DNA of 64,000 nucleotides, taken from Bacillus fungorum (lineage in GTDB: Bacteria > Bacillota > Bacilli > Bacillales > Bacillaceae_G). Under the pieces are notes generated by a model. The model saw nothing but the letters and a program-made list of their open reading frames with translations. It did no database searches and had not been told where the DNA came from. Shown here piece after piece: positions 26,754-34,928 of the stretch (positions within the stretch are counted from its first letter, which is position 1; every line of letters starts with the position of its first letter). Both the position numbers and the translations under genes were made by a program. The stretch lies in the NCBI RefSeq assembly GCF_002746455.1, contig NZ_NWUW01000016.1, positions 42,592-106,591 of the forward strand. The letters run 5' to 3'.

Positions 26754-27965
26754 TTAGTGTCCACCGTGCCCTTGACCACTTTCTTGCACAATCTCTAACC
26801 TCTCATCCAATATACCTTGTGTTTCAAATGAAATATCACTCGTACTTCCTAATAAGAAGCCGTGGTTATACGGTCCAAGTGTTGGGTCATCTTTAAACTT
26901 CGGTTGAATAGTAGCAAGAAAATCATACACTGGTTGTGAAGCTTTTTCTTCCTCTAACAAGACAACAGGTGCGTGTTTACCCATATGTGAAAAAGGTGCC
27001 CCAGCAACTGCTAAGTCTGGTTTTGTGAACCCACATCCAAATTTTGTTTGTTCATCTTTAAACTTTGCAAATGCAATAGAATTTTCTACTGGAGTCTCTC
27101 CACTAATACACGTTACTTTCCCGTATTTGCTTAACTCTTTTTCTACTTCTTTTGAAACAATTTTTTCTGGCCCTAATACATATATATTTGCTTTATCTTT
27201 TCTCATTTTTAATGCCTCTATTGTCGCTTTTGGCACTTTTTCCTTTTCTGTATACAAAAGTGGCTCTGGCATATGAGAAATCCAATTTACAGCGGGTGTT
27301 GTATATAAACGTCCTTCTTCTTCAGACGAACCGATAATAACGCTATTTGGATAGCTTCCTGTTATATCGGCATATTCTTTATCCACATCTTTAGCAAATA
27401 TAGCTGGATCCGTTTCTTTTATTTGCTTTACTTTATATGCTTTTAATTGTTCAAGGATAGATGCACCTACATCCCCCATCACCATAATTTGTGTGCCATC
27501 TTTCGTTCCGAGCGGATTTAATCGTTTTATTTCTTTTAACGTCATTTCGGGTATCTTTTCTTTTTCTATAAATAAAATCGGCCCGTTATTCGGATGGTGA
27601 ATAAGGTCCGCACTCGCAATACCTAATTGCCATTCGTTTACTGGTACTAAAATAATAGCGCCTGGCTGATTCTCTTTATGTGTTGCTGGCCATATCGTTT
27701 GCGAAGTTAATACTGCCATTTGCAAAGGATCGTTTGTGTTTAATCTCGTTACATTTTTTAAACTTGTCGTTAATAAACCATTCGATGCACCTTCGTTCAT
27801 TTCTTTCGGCGCAGTTACCACCGGATTCATTTTCATTTCCTTTTGCTCTGTTTTTTTCTCTTCTTTAGATTCATGATTTTTATGATCCGTGTTCGTTTGT
27901 CCACATGCAGCAAGACCAACTGCTGTAATTATTGTTATCCCAAAGATTCGGGTCATCTTTTTCAC
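26754..27965 (-). CDS. Lipoprotein with cell-wall-binding-repeat-2-like domains
   Basis: Surface lipoprotein of 403 residues: signal peptide ending GLAACGQ (lipidated Cys), a charged linker with HKNHESKEEKK, then three repeats of the pattern P-(I/L)-L-(F/Y)-x-E-K-x-x-(I/V)-P-x-x-T...L-x-x-(K/R), each followed by a beta strand such as IMVMGDVGASILEQL or IYVLGPEKIVSKEVEKEL, as in CWB2/PF04122. The C-terminus is Gly/His-rich (GQGHGGH). GTG at 27965 follows GGAGG with 7-nt spacing. It is divergent from a two-component system that may control it. Role unknown; wall attachment is inference. Confidence 0.7.
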   Translation of the reverse strand: MKKMTRIFGITIITAVGLAACGQTNTDHKNHESKEEKKTEQKEMKMNPVVTAPKEMNEGASNGLLTTSLKNVTRLNTNDPLQMAVLTSQTIWPATHKENQPGAIILVPVNEWQLGIASADLIHHPNNGPILFIEKEKIPEMTLKEIKRLNPLGTKDGTQIMVMGDVGASILEQLKAYKVKQIKETDPAIFAKDVDKEYADITGSYPNSVIIGSSEEEGRLYTTPAVNWISHMPEPLLYTEKEKVPKATIEALKMRKDKANIYVLGPEKIVSKEVEKELSKYGKVTCISGETPVENSIAFAKFKDEQTKFGCGFTKPDLAVAGAPFSHMGKHAPVVLLEEEKASQPVYDFLATIQPKFKDDPTLGPYNHGFLLGSTSDISFETQGILDERLEIVQESGQGHGGH

Positions 27966-28057
27966 TATACCGCCTCCGTATGAATCGTTTTCGAGCCAAT
28001 ATGATTACCTAAAATGGAATTTCACCTTTACAATAACAAGCAATTCTGAAGAAATTA

Positions 28058-28079
28058 TGCAGATGCATGATAATCTGCA
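28058..28079. promoter_or_regulatory. Inverted repeat between lipoprotein and two-component genes
   Basis: TGCAGAT-8 nt-ATCTGCA in the 174-bp divergent intergenic region, 61 bp before the regulator start. A plausible binding site for the adjacent response regulator; not established. Confidence 0.4.
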
Positions 28080-28139
28080 CCATTTCTTCATGATTTTGAC
28101 TTACAATTTAAGTAATAACTACAAATGCGGAGGTACTCT

Positions 28140-28817
28140 ATGGTCGATATACTACTCGTAGATGATGAGCCGAGAATGCTTGAATTATTAACGCTTTATC
28201 TTACTCCAATCGGATACAACTGCGTATGTACAGCGTCCGGAGAAGAAGCTATTTCACATATAGAAAATCAAAACTTCAAATTTGTTTTACTCGATATTAT
28301 GATGCCAAAGATGGATGGGTGGGAAACGTGCAAAAGAATTCGATCATTTAGTAACGTTCCTATCATTATGGTAACGGCTCGTGATCAAACGGTAGATGTC
28401 ATCCAAGGGTTAAAACTTGGAGCAGATGATTACGTGACGAAACCTTTCCATGAAGAGGAGCTTTTCGCAAGAATTGAAGCTGTTTTAAGGCGAACGAATC
28501 AACACGCACAAATCCAATATCACGGTATTTTATGGGATGAAGCAAAGCATTTCGTCTCTGTCTATAATGAAGAACTTCTTCTCACTCCAATCGAATTCTC
28601 TTTACTCGGATTATTTTTACATCATGTGAACTACGTGTTAAGCCGCGATCAGCTCATTGAACGAATTTGGGGACTAAATACAAATACAGAAGATAGAACA
28701 GTCGATTCACATATTCGTAATTTGCGTGATAAATTACGAAAAGTAAATTTCCCTATTGATCACCATTTAAAAACTGTTTACGGAGTCGGGTATCGATGGG
28801 TTGATACTCTAAAGTAA
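28140..28817 (+). CDS. OmpR-family response regulator
   Basis: 225 residues: receiver domain (ILLVDDEPRMLELL; phospho-acceptor Asp in FVLLDIMMPKMDG; conserved Thr and Lys in VTARDQ and VTKPFHEEEL) and a winged-helix output domain (ELLLTPIEFSLLGLF, RDQLIERIWG, RTVDSHIRNLRDKLRK, VYGVGYRW). The start is ATG 28140 after GGAGG; the longer frame begins inside that ribosome binding site. The kinase gene follows 11 nt later. Confidence 0.93.
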   Translation: MVDILLVDDEPRMLELLTLYLTPIGYNCVCTASGEEAISHIENQNFKFVLLDIMMPKMDGWETCKRIRSFSNVPIIMVTARDQTVDVIQGLKLGADDYVTKPFHEEELFARIEAVLRRTNQHAQIQYHGILWDEAKHFVSVYNEELLLTPIEFSLLGLFLHHVNYVLSRDQLIERIWGLNTNTEDRTVDSHIRNLRDKLRKVNFPIDHHLKTVYGVGYRWVDTLK

Positions 28818-28828
28818 GGAGCAAAACG

Positions 28829-30223
28829 ATGAAGCGAATTTCTATTCAACTCGGATTTTATTTTTTAATTGTTACACTTTTAATCGAAAGTGTTCTATTT
28901 GTCTTGCTTTATTATAGCCTTGTCAACAATAGAGTAAATGAAGAAATGACGGCTTTATTAAAGCGCGGAAATAGTCACCGAGATGTTCTTGAAAAGTATT
29001 TTGATAAGCAAACAATCTCCCATGTTGCACTAATGGAATCCGAAGCCGAAACCACTGTCGTTATTACAAATGCACATAAGGATGTGCTAGCTAAATCTAA
29101 TGAAATAAATGCTACGATAAAAAAGCATATTGAAAAGATGCAAACACGAACAGATCATGACGGAGCAATTATAGAGAATCATTGGAAAACATCTAATTAT
29201 ATATGTACAGTTAGCCCCATTGTAGTGGCTGGAAAAACGGAAGGCTACGTATATATGTTTCTCGGAACAGAATCAATCGAGGAAATGGTTAACGGGCTAA
29301 CAAGACAATTCATTATTGCCGGAGTCATTACGTTTCTATTAACTGTCATCACCATTTTTCTATTATCACGGTTGTTAACAAAACCATTGTTACACATGAA
29401 ACATGCCACTGAAAAAATGAGTAAAGGCGATTTATCCGTTTCGTTAACGACTACTCGAAATGACGAAATTGGTGAACTAGCATCGTCTATTCAAACGCTT
29501 GCTAATGATTTACATTATATGAAAACAGAGCGAAGTGAATTTCTAGCAAGTGTTGCTCATGAATTACGAACACCATTAACATACGTAAGAGGTTATGCTG
29601 ACATTGCTTTAAAAGAAACCACATCTCCTGAGCAACGTTTGCGATATTTATCTATTATAAAAGATGAGTCTGATTATATTACGAACTTAGTTCAAGATTT
29701 ATTTTCACTTGCACAAATGGAGCAACATAACTTTTCTATTCAAGTAAAGGAAGTACATTTACACACTTTCCTGACTCGCATAGCCGAAAAACTAAATGCC
29801 ATGTATAAAGAAAGATACATTACAGTCTCTTTCTCTTGTCCTCCTACACTGCTAGTAAATTTAGATGAACAGCGATTTGAACAAGTTATAATAAACATTT
29901 TAAATAACGCTTATAGACATTCAAAAGAACATTCTCATATAAATATTTCTGTTACAGAAGAACATAAAAGTATCTCTATTACAATTGAAGATGAAGGCGA
30001 AGGTATTCCTCCTGAAGACGTCCCTCACATTTTCGACCGCTTTTATCGAGTTGATAAAGCAAGATCACGAGCTACAGGCGGAACTGGTTTAGGGCTATCT
30101 ATCGTAAAAGAAATTGTAGAACTACACGGCGGGAATATTACTGTAACGAGCGAAGTCAATCATGGGTCTTGTTTTATTATCACTATACCTATAAAACTTT
30201 TATTTAAATACAAGGAAAACTAA
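28829..30223 (+). CDS. Sensor histidine kinase
   Basis: 464-residue membrane kinase: TM1 (FYFLIVTLLIESVLFVLLYYSL), an extracytoplasmic sensor of about 130 residues, TM2 (FIIAGVITFLLTVITIFLLS), HAMP, HisKA with the phospho-His in SVAHELRTPLTYVRGY, and HATPase (NILNNAYRHS, IEDEGEGIPPED, GGTGLGLSIVKEI). It partners the regulator upstream. Signal unknown; the divergent lipoprotein could be a target or an accessory sensor. Confidence 0.92.
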   Translation: MKRISIQLGFYFLIVTLLIESVLFVLLYYSLVNNRVNEEMTALLKRGNSHRDVLEKYFDKQTISHVALMESEAETTVVITNAHKDVLAKSNEINATIKKHIEKMQTRTDHDGAIIENHWKTSNYICTVSPIVVAGKTEGYVYMFLGTESIEEMVNGLTRQFIIAGVITFLLTVITIFLLSRLLTKPLLHMKHATEKMSKGDLSVSLTTTRNDEIGELASSIQTLANDLHYMKTERSEFLASVAHELRTPLTYVRGYADIALKETTSPEQRLRYLSIIKDESDYITNLVQDLFSLAQMEQHNFSIQVKEVHLHTFLTRIAEKLNAMYKERYITVSFSCPPTLLVNLDEQRFEQVIINILNNAYRHSKEHSHINISVTEEHKSISITIEDEGEGIPPEDVPHIFDRFYRVDKARSRATGGTGLGLSIVKEIVELHGGNITVTSEVNHGSCFIITIPIKLLFKYKEN

Positions 30224-30252
30224 ATTTCAAGTATGACTATCATTACACAACT

Positions 30253-30293
30253 AACTCCATTATTTTTTCAAAATTTATGAAAATAATGGAGTT
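30253..30293. repeat. 14-bp inverted repeat after the kinase gene
   Basis: AACTCCATTATTTT (30253-30266) and its exact complement (30280-30293) with a 13-nt loop, 30 nt after the kinase stop. It probably acts as 3' stabiliser or terminator, though no T run follows. It marks the left edge of the AT-rich island. Confidence 0.55.
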
Positions 30294-31128
30294 ATGCTAT
30301 TCATATAGACTCAAACCAGTTAATCCAATTATGGTGAGCTTTGAGAAAAAACTAAGAATATTTTAATTATTTAGATATTAATCAATTAAAATTTTTAATC
30401 TCATCACAAAATAAAGTCAAATCAAGGAATCGAACATACTAAATTAATAAAATCAAGAATCATTTCATCTAGCATCTATGATGAATTCTTATTTCAAGAA
30501 AAGTAGTGGACATTCAATTGTACAACATATGAAAACAAATTCTTTAGTTAAAGCACCAGAGAATTCTTACTGTATAAACAACCACTTTAAGTTTGCATTC
30601 TACATGCCACATTTAATATTCTTTCAATATGGAGAAAGTTTAAACACACGTGAATTTATATTAGTATTCGCTATGAAACTCCTCAATTGATAAAAATGCT
30701 AACTTGGGTTTAATTTTCTATATCACAAATCCTGCTCCCTGCCCATTCATCTACTATATTTTTTAAAAAATTTATACATCTTTATAGGGATAATATAAAC
30801 ATATAATCAATATTCCTCTTATTATACCCTTTCAATGAATCATCCTATAGATTTCCTTCCATCTATCAATCTTAATAATATAAACTAACTTGAAAAAGTA
30901 GCATGTGTATGTACTAATCTTAGAATTAACAATCCACAATAAAAAATCTAAATACTTTTAATATAAAATCAATTTTAGTTTTAAATTTAATTATAATTAC
31001 CACTCCTTATACTTAGTTAGCATATTCTATAATCCAATGCTCTCTTTAGGCTCCTTGATATTTAATACAATGGATAACAAAATAAATAATTGTAACTTAA
31101 TCAATAATCAGAATATACAAAATATAAC
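30294..31128. other. AT-rich non-coding stretch, island left flank
   Basis: About 835 bp in which I see no gene with a ribosome binding site. A 70-codon frame at 30478-30690 lacks a Shine-Dalgarno and any recognisable motif. The region is visibly richer in A+T than its left neighbours and includes copy 2 of a 23-nt repeat (31063-31085). It may be decayed coding DNA. Confidence 0.5.
31063..31085 (+). repeat. 23-nt exact repeat, copy 2
   Basis: Identical to 4757-4779. It lies 43 nt upstream of the -35 box of the accessory operon. Confidence 0.6.
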
Positions 31129-31156
31129 TTGACAGAATTTTTTGAATTGGTATAAT
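31129..31156 (+). promoter_or_regulatory. Strong sigma-A promoter of the tiny-peptide operon
   Basis: TTGACA (31129-31134), 16-nt spacer, TATAAT (31151-31156) with TGG directly before it (extended -10). Both hexamers are perfect. Confidence 0.85.
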
Positions 31157-31181
31157 ATTACTCATAAGGGAGGTAATTGAA

Positions 31182-31943
31182 TTGAATAGTAAACAAATAG
31201 AAAAACCAGTTACAGATTACGATACTAATTACTTTGATCAGTCATACCTTGATGCTCATAAAAAGATTCTAAATGATGGATTAGAAGAGCAAATAGAACT
31301 TATAAGCTCCATACTTAATTCTACAAAGGAAACGAATATACTAGATTTTTTTTGTGGTCATGGAAGACATGCTTTTAAACTCTTGGATAAGGGATTTAAT
31401 GTTACTGGATTAGATATTAATGAAAAGTATTTAGAAATAATTAAAACTAGAACTAATGATACAATCAAAACTATTCACGCTGATGGCAGAAAATATATTG
31501 GTAAGGAAAATTTTGACGCTGTTTTAAGTTTAGAAAACTCTATTGGTTATATAGAAAATTATGATGACAATTTAGCAATTCTAAAATCTATACATAGTTG
31601 TTTAAAACCTAAAGGTAAATTAATCATGACCCTCATTAATCGAGATTACTTTATTAGAAAATTCCACACATTAGCCTGGTTTGAAAATGGTGAAGGGAAA
31701 TATATATTAGAAAAAAGAAAATTCGATTCAAAAACCAGTGTTCTTCAAATTGAAGAAAAAAGACTAACCGTAAATGGTCCTGAACAAAATTACAAATTAA
31801 ATATGCGGTTATTTGGTGCAACCGAACTAAATCAGATGTTAAAAATTGCTGGTTTTCAAGTTATTGATCTGTTTGGTGATTTTGATAAAAATTCATATCA
31901 CCTTAATTCACCTGAGATGATTTATATTTGCGAAAAAATTTAG
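31182..31943 (+). CDS. Class I SAM-dependent methyltransferase, first gene of the island
   Basis: 253 residues. Motif I reads ILDFFCGHGRHAFKLLDKG (the usual D-x-x-C/G-G-x-G-R-H of Methyltransf_25-type enzymes), motif II ends VTGLDINEKYLE, motif IV is FDAVLSLENSIGYIENYDDN, and LKPKGKLIMTLINRDY precedes a C-terminal half (FHTLAWFENGEGKYILEKRKFD) that should form the substrate cap. The start is TTG at 31182, 8 nt after AAGGGAGG; a TTG start behind a perfect promoter suggests limited translation. It lies 50 nt before the first minigene. O-, N- or C-methylation of the small peptides is a natural hypothesis, but small-molecule substrates cannot be excluded. Confidence 0.85.
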   Translation: MNSKQIEKPVTDYDTNYFDQSYLDAHKKILNDGLEEQIELISSILNSTKETNILDFFCGHGRHAFKLLDKGFNVTGLDINEKYLEIIKTRTNDTIKTIHADGRKYIGKENFDAVLSLENSIGYIENYDDNLAILKSIHSCLKPKGKLIMTLINRDYFIRKFHTLAWFENGEGKYILEKRKFDSKTSVLQIEEKRLTVNGPEQNYKLNMRLFGATELNQMLKIAGFQVIDLFGDFDKNSYHLNSPEMIYICEKI

Positions 31944-31993
31944 AGTTAGAGCGAAATAACTTATCCACAAATTACTTAAGGAAATGAATAAAG

Positions 31994-32035
31994 ATGGGAC
32001 TAGGTAAAATAATTCGTCGCGTTATTATAAATTAA
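31994..32035 (+). CDS. Tiny peptide minigene 1 (13 residues, diverged copy)
   Basis: Encodes MGLGKIIRRVIIN. It aligns with the two downstream 14-residue peptides at Gly4, Ile6, Arg8-Arg9 and the aliphatic run, with Asn in place of the terminal Asp. The upstream segment AAGGAAATGAATAAAG is a weakened form of the AAGGAGGTGAATACAT that precedes the other two, so expression should be lower. It is judged real because reading frame, spacing (76 nt) and peptide pattern are all conserved despite nucleotide divergence. Confidence 0.6.
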   Translation: MGLGKIIRRVIIN

Positions 32036-32051
32036 TAAACTCCTAGTCTAT

Positions 32052-32069
32052 TTAAGGAGGTGAATACAT
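32052..32069 (+). promoter_or_regulatory. Strong ribosome binding site of minigene 2
   Basis: TTAAGGAGGTGAATACAT directly precedes the ATG at 32070; AAGGAGGTG is a near-perfect anti-16S match at 7-8 nt spacing. The same string recurs before minigene 3 at 32131-32148. Confidence 0.85.
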
Positions 32070-32114
32070 ATGAAGATGGGTGAAATCGGTCGTCGCATTA
32101 TTATTATTGACTAA
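32070..32114 (+). CDS. Tiny peptide minigene 2 (14 residues)
   Basis: Encodes MKMGEIGRRIIIID, the same peptide as minigene 3. A short charged head (Lys2, Glu5), Arg8-Arg9, four consecutive Ile and a terminal Asp. The ribosome binding site is close to ideal. With no signal sequence or recognisable leader/core boundary and only 14 codons, it resembles very short precursors such as microcin C MccA (7 residues) more than classical leader-bearing RiPPs. Position between a methyltransferase and a CapA-like enzyme plus exporter suggests it is the substrate of those enzymes. Function is inferred. Confidence 0.7.
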   Translation: MKMGEIGRRIIIID

Positions 32115-32148
32115 CAAATTCCTAACTTATTTAAGGAGGTGAATACAT

Positions 32149-32193
32149 ATGAAAATGGGTGAAATCGGTCGTCGCATTATTATTATTGATTAA
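32149..32193 (+). CDS. Tiny peptide minigene 3 (14 residues, identical product)
   Basis: Encodes MKMGEIGRRIIIID again, 79 nt after minigene 2. The two coding sequences differ only at the Lys2 codon (AAG/AAA) and Asp14 codon (GAC/GAT), both synonymous, and carry identical ribosome binding sites. The duplicated unit includes the whole translation initiation region, so gene dosage of the peptide seems to matter. An 18-nt gap leads to a strong hairpin and then the CapA-like gene. Confidence 0.7.
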   Translation: MKMGEIGRRIIIID

Positions 32194-32211
32194 GAATATT
32201 AACAATTGGAA

Positions 32212-32240
32212 AAAGGCTACTGAATTTATCAGTAGCCTTT
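32212..32240 (+). terminator. Hairpin between the minigenes and the CapA-like gene
   Basis: AAAGGCTACTGA (32212-32223) pairs perfectly with TCAGTAGCCTTT (32229-32240) around a 5-nt loop. Only three T close the stem and CCCTC follows, so partial termination or mRNA end-protection is likelier than full termination. That would give much more peptide message than enzyme and exporter message. Confidence 0.7.
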
Positions 32241-32263
32241 CCCTCTGAAAAGGACTGATTTAT

Positions 32264-33574
32264 ATGGGAAATAACAACATATCTTTCATTGCTACAGGAG
32301 ATAGCTTTATAACAAGATCCGCTCCTCAAAATATTAATTTTAAAGAATTATCAGAACTAATACAACAGCACGATGTAAAACTAACAAATTTAGAAACAAC
32401 TATTAGAAAAGATGAAGGATTTCCAGCTGCACAAAGTGGAGGTACTTGGGCATATGCATCACCTAACGTATTAAATACTTTAAGTTCTTATGGCTTCAAT
32501 TCAATATCTTTAGCAAATAATCACATATTAGACTATTCCTATGAAGGATTAGCTGCCACAGAAAAATACGTTAATGAAGCTGGATTTATATATTGTGGGG
32601 CTGGACACAACCTTTATGAAGCAAGCAAACCCAAATATCTAGAAACTATTAATGGAAGAATTGCCTTAATAGGGGTAACTTCCACATTCCATGAGTCCTG
32701 GATTGCTGGTGAACAAAGAATAGATTGTAAAGGACGTCCTGGAATAAATCCACTAAGATATGATGTGGTCCATAAAATACATAATAATAAAATGAAAATT
32801 TTGAAGGAAATAGCTAACATAACTGAAATTAATGCAGAAATAAATATTGCTGTAAAAAACGGCAATCTTATTAATATTATTCCAGATGATTACTTCCCAT
32901 TTGGGGAATATGACTTTATCACAATAAATAATGAAGAAGAAGAAGGTTCTATAACAAAATGTCATACTACAGATATTTCCAGGATATATAAATCTATTTC
33001 AGAAGCTTCTAGACAATCTGATTATGTTATTTTAAATGTTCATTCACATGAAATGAAAGGGGAATCTGAAAATAAACCCGCAGATTTTTTGGTTGAGTTT
33101 GGGAAAGGATGTATAGATCAAGGTGCACATGCAATTATATGTCATGGACCACACATAATCAGAGGAATAGAGATTTACAAAAATCGTCCAATACTATATG
33201 GATTAGGGAATTTTATTTTTCAAAATGAAACAATTGAAACATTACCATCTGATTTTTATTCGAGCCTAAATTTAGATTACTCCCATAGCACCGCTGATCT
33301 CTTAGATAAAAAAAACAAAAACAATACCACTAGTTTTGGAGCAAAAAGAAAATTTTGGGATTCATTTTTACCCTCATGGAAAATGAAGAATGGGAAATTA
33401 CAAGAAATGACTCTATATCCTATTTCTTTAGAATGGGAATTACCGAGATATAAAAGAGGATGGCCTAAATTAGTACAGAATACTGATATTCTAAAAAAAG
33501 TGAATGATTTATCAGCTCCATATGGAGTACACATAGATATTCAAAGCAACGGAATCGGAAAATTAATATGGTAA
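32264..33574 (+). CDS. Cytoplasmic CapA-like (PGA_cap) metallophosphoesterase-fold protein
   Basis: 436 residues with CapA/PgsA calcineurin-like motifs in order: FIATGDSFITR (metal Asp), KLTNLETTI, SLANNHILDY (Asn-His), VILNVHSHEMKG, AIICHGPHIIRGIEIYKNRPILYGLGNFIFQ. The family normally makes or attaches poly-gamma-glutamate capsule and is membrane-anchored; here there is no signal peptide or TM segment, so it should act in the cytoplasm. Ribosome binding site AAGGA precedes ATG 32264. No other capsule genes (capB, capC, capD) lie near. Its place between the minigenes and an exporter suggests an amide-, phospho- or peptide-modifying role, but its actual reaction is unknown. Confidence 0.8.
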   Translation: MGNNNISFIATGDSFITRSAPQNINFKELSELIQQHDVKLTNLETTIRKDEGFPAAQSGGTWAYASPNVLNTLSSYGFNSISLANNHILDYSYEGLAATEKYVNEAGFIYCGAGHNLYEASKPKYLETINGRIALIGVTSTFHESWIAGEQRIDCKGRPGINPLRYDVVHKIHNNKMKILKEIANITEINAEINIAVKNGNLINIIPDDYFPFGEYDFITINNEEEEGSITKCHTTDISRIYKSISEASRQSDYVILNVHSHEMKGESENKPADFLVEFGKGCIDQGAHAIICHGPHIIRGIEIYKNRPILYGLGNFIFQNETIETLPSDFYSSLNLDYSHSTADLLDKKNKNNTTSFGAKRKFWDSFLPSWKMKNGKLQEMTLYPISLEWELPRYKRGWPKLVQNTDILKKVNDLSAPYGVHIDIQSNGIGKLIW

Positions 33575-33603
33575 ACAGTTATTCACTTTAAAGGAGCATA
33601 CGA

Positions 33604-34893
33604 ATGTTATTCTTATTAAAAAAGCCTGCTTTTCTAAACTTTTGGCTAGCACAAATATTCTCAAGACTAGGTGACGCAATTGCAACGACCGCTATCATCT
33701 TTATTATTGGTTCGAATTCCTCAGATCCTTTAATTATTAGTCTAGTAATATTTGCCGAACTTATTTCAACAACCCTATTTGGACTCTTTGCCGGATTAAT
33801 TGCCGATCGTTTCCCTAAACATTTAATTATGATTTACATGGATATATTCAGAATAATTGTTACTACTATCATAATTTTTAATTTAAATTCACCAATAATA
33901 CTCATTTTTTTAGTATTTCTAAAAGGAATTGGGACGACATTTTTTTACCCAGCCAGAACATCCTTTATTCCAAATGTAGCAGGAGAAGAACATGTGACTG
34001 ATGCAATTTCAATTTCTCAAAGTACTTACTCTACGGTATATATTATTGGTCCTATAATAGCAGGATTATTATTAACAACAACTTCTGTACTATTCATTTT
34101 TATAATAGACATAATATCCTATATATTGTCTATTATCTTTATTCTAATATCCAATTCTTTAATAACAACAAAACAGACTACCGAATTAAATCAAAAAATA
34201 AAAACAACCAACGAATCTCTTTGGTTTGCCTTATCATCAGGAATTAAAACCGTATACCGCATACCAACATTATTTTTCTTACTAATAATATTATTCCCTT
34301 TCATGTTTATAGCTGGGATTTTTGATACAACTTACACATCTATTTTATTGCAAATTTTCCAAGTATCAGCACTTGACTACGGTAATTTGGAAAGCATTGA
34401 AGGTTTAGGCGCTATTATAGGCGCTATTATAGGACCTTTCCTATTAAAAAAATTGAATCCTAGTTTATTATTGATATGTACAATAATAGCATTTGGCATA
34501 TTAATGGGGTGTGTTACTCCTTTAAATTTGATACATCGATCTAATTTAGCCCCAATATATATATGGAGTTTAATAATCGGAATTGTGAATTCGCTTTTAA
34601 ATATACCCATTAATACTTTATTTTTAAGTATAACGCCTATTCCATTTAGAGGTAGAGGTATTTCTATATTACAAACACTTTCTACTTTGGGTATTATACT
34701 AGGATTATTATTAGGTGGTATAGCTGCAAGATATTTCAACCCCATATTTTTTACTACTATAGCTGGTTTAACTATAATTATATTTGCAATAATGATTTGT
34801 TTTTCGAAGAAATTCAAAGAGCTTTACAAAATATCTTCTACTCCATTACCGTTAGATTCAAACATTAAATCTGAACAAGAGTTTAATGCTTGA
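33604..34893 (+). CDS. MFS exporter of the EntS/MFS_3 type
   Basis: 429 residues and about twelve TM segments. N-terminal FLLKKPAFLNFWLAQIFSRLGDAIATTAIIFI and LFAGLIADRFPKHLIMIYMDIFR are characteristic of the MFS_3 group (enterobactin exporter EntS, macrolide efflux), as is YPARTSFIPNVAGEEHVTDA. ATG is preceded by AAAGGAG at 33591-33597. Only 29 nt separate it from the CapA-like gene, so the two are cotranscribed. Likely role: export of the product of this operon and self-protection. The terminal hairpin closes the island. Confidence 0.85.
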   Translation: MLFLLKKPAFLNFWLAQIFSRLGDAIATTAIIFIIGSNSSDPLIISLVIFAELISTTLFGLFAGLIADRFPKHLIMIYMDIFRIIVTTIIIFNLNSPIILIFLVFLKGIGTTFFYPARTSFIPNVAGEEHVTDAISISQSTYSTVYIIGPIIAGLLLTTTSVLFIFIIDIISYILSIIFILISNSLITTKQTTELNQKIKTTNESLWFALSSGIKTVYRIPTLFFLLIILFPFMFIAGIFDTTYTSILLQIFQVSALDYGNLESIEGLGAIIGAIIGPFLLKKLNPSLLLICTIIAFGILMGCVTPLNLIHRSNLAPIYIWSLIIGIVNSLLNIPINTLFLSITPIPFRGRGISILQTLSTLGIILGLLLGGIAARYFNPIFFTTIAGLTIIIFAIMICFSKKFKELYKISSTPLPLDSNIKSEQEFNA

Positions 34894-34928
34894 TAACAGT
34901 CAAAAAATTTTCAACTCATATGAAATCC

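Noticed and set aside
28051..28070. PlcR box upstream of the response regulator
   Set aside because: TATGCAGATGCATG has the wrong spacing and lacks the fixed T at position 11 and the CATA end.
30478..30690. 70-codon frame in the island's left flank
   Set aside because: No ribosome binding site, no recognisable motif, unusual composition; better explained as chance in AT-rich DNA or decayed coding sequence.
32070..32193. Minigenes as a mere non-coding tandem repeat
   Set aside because: Differences between copies are synonymous and each has a start, stop and ribosome binding site, which favours coding.
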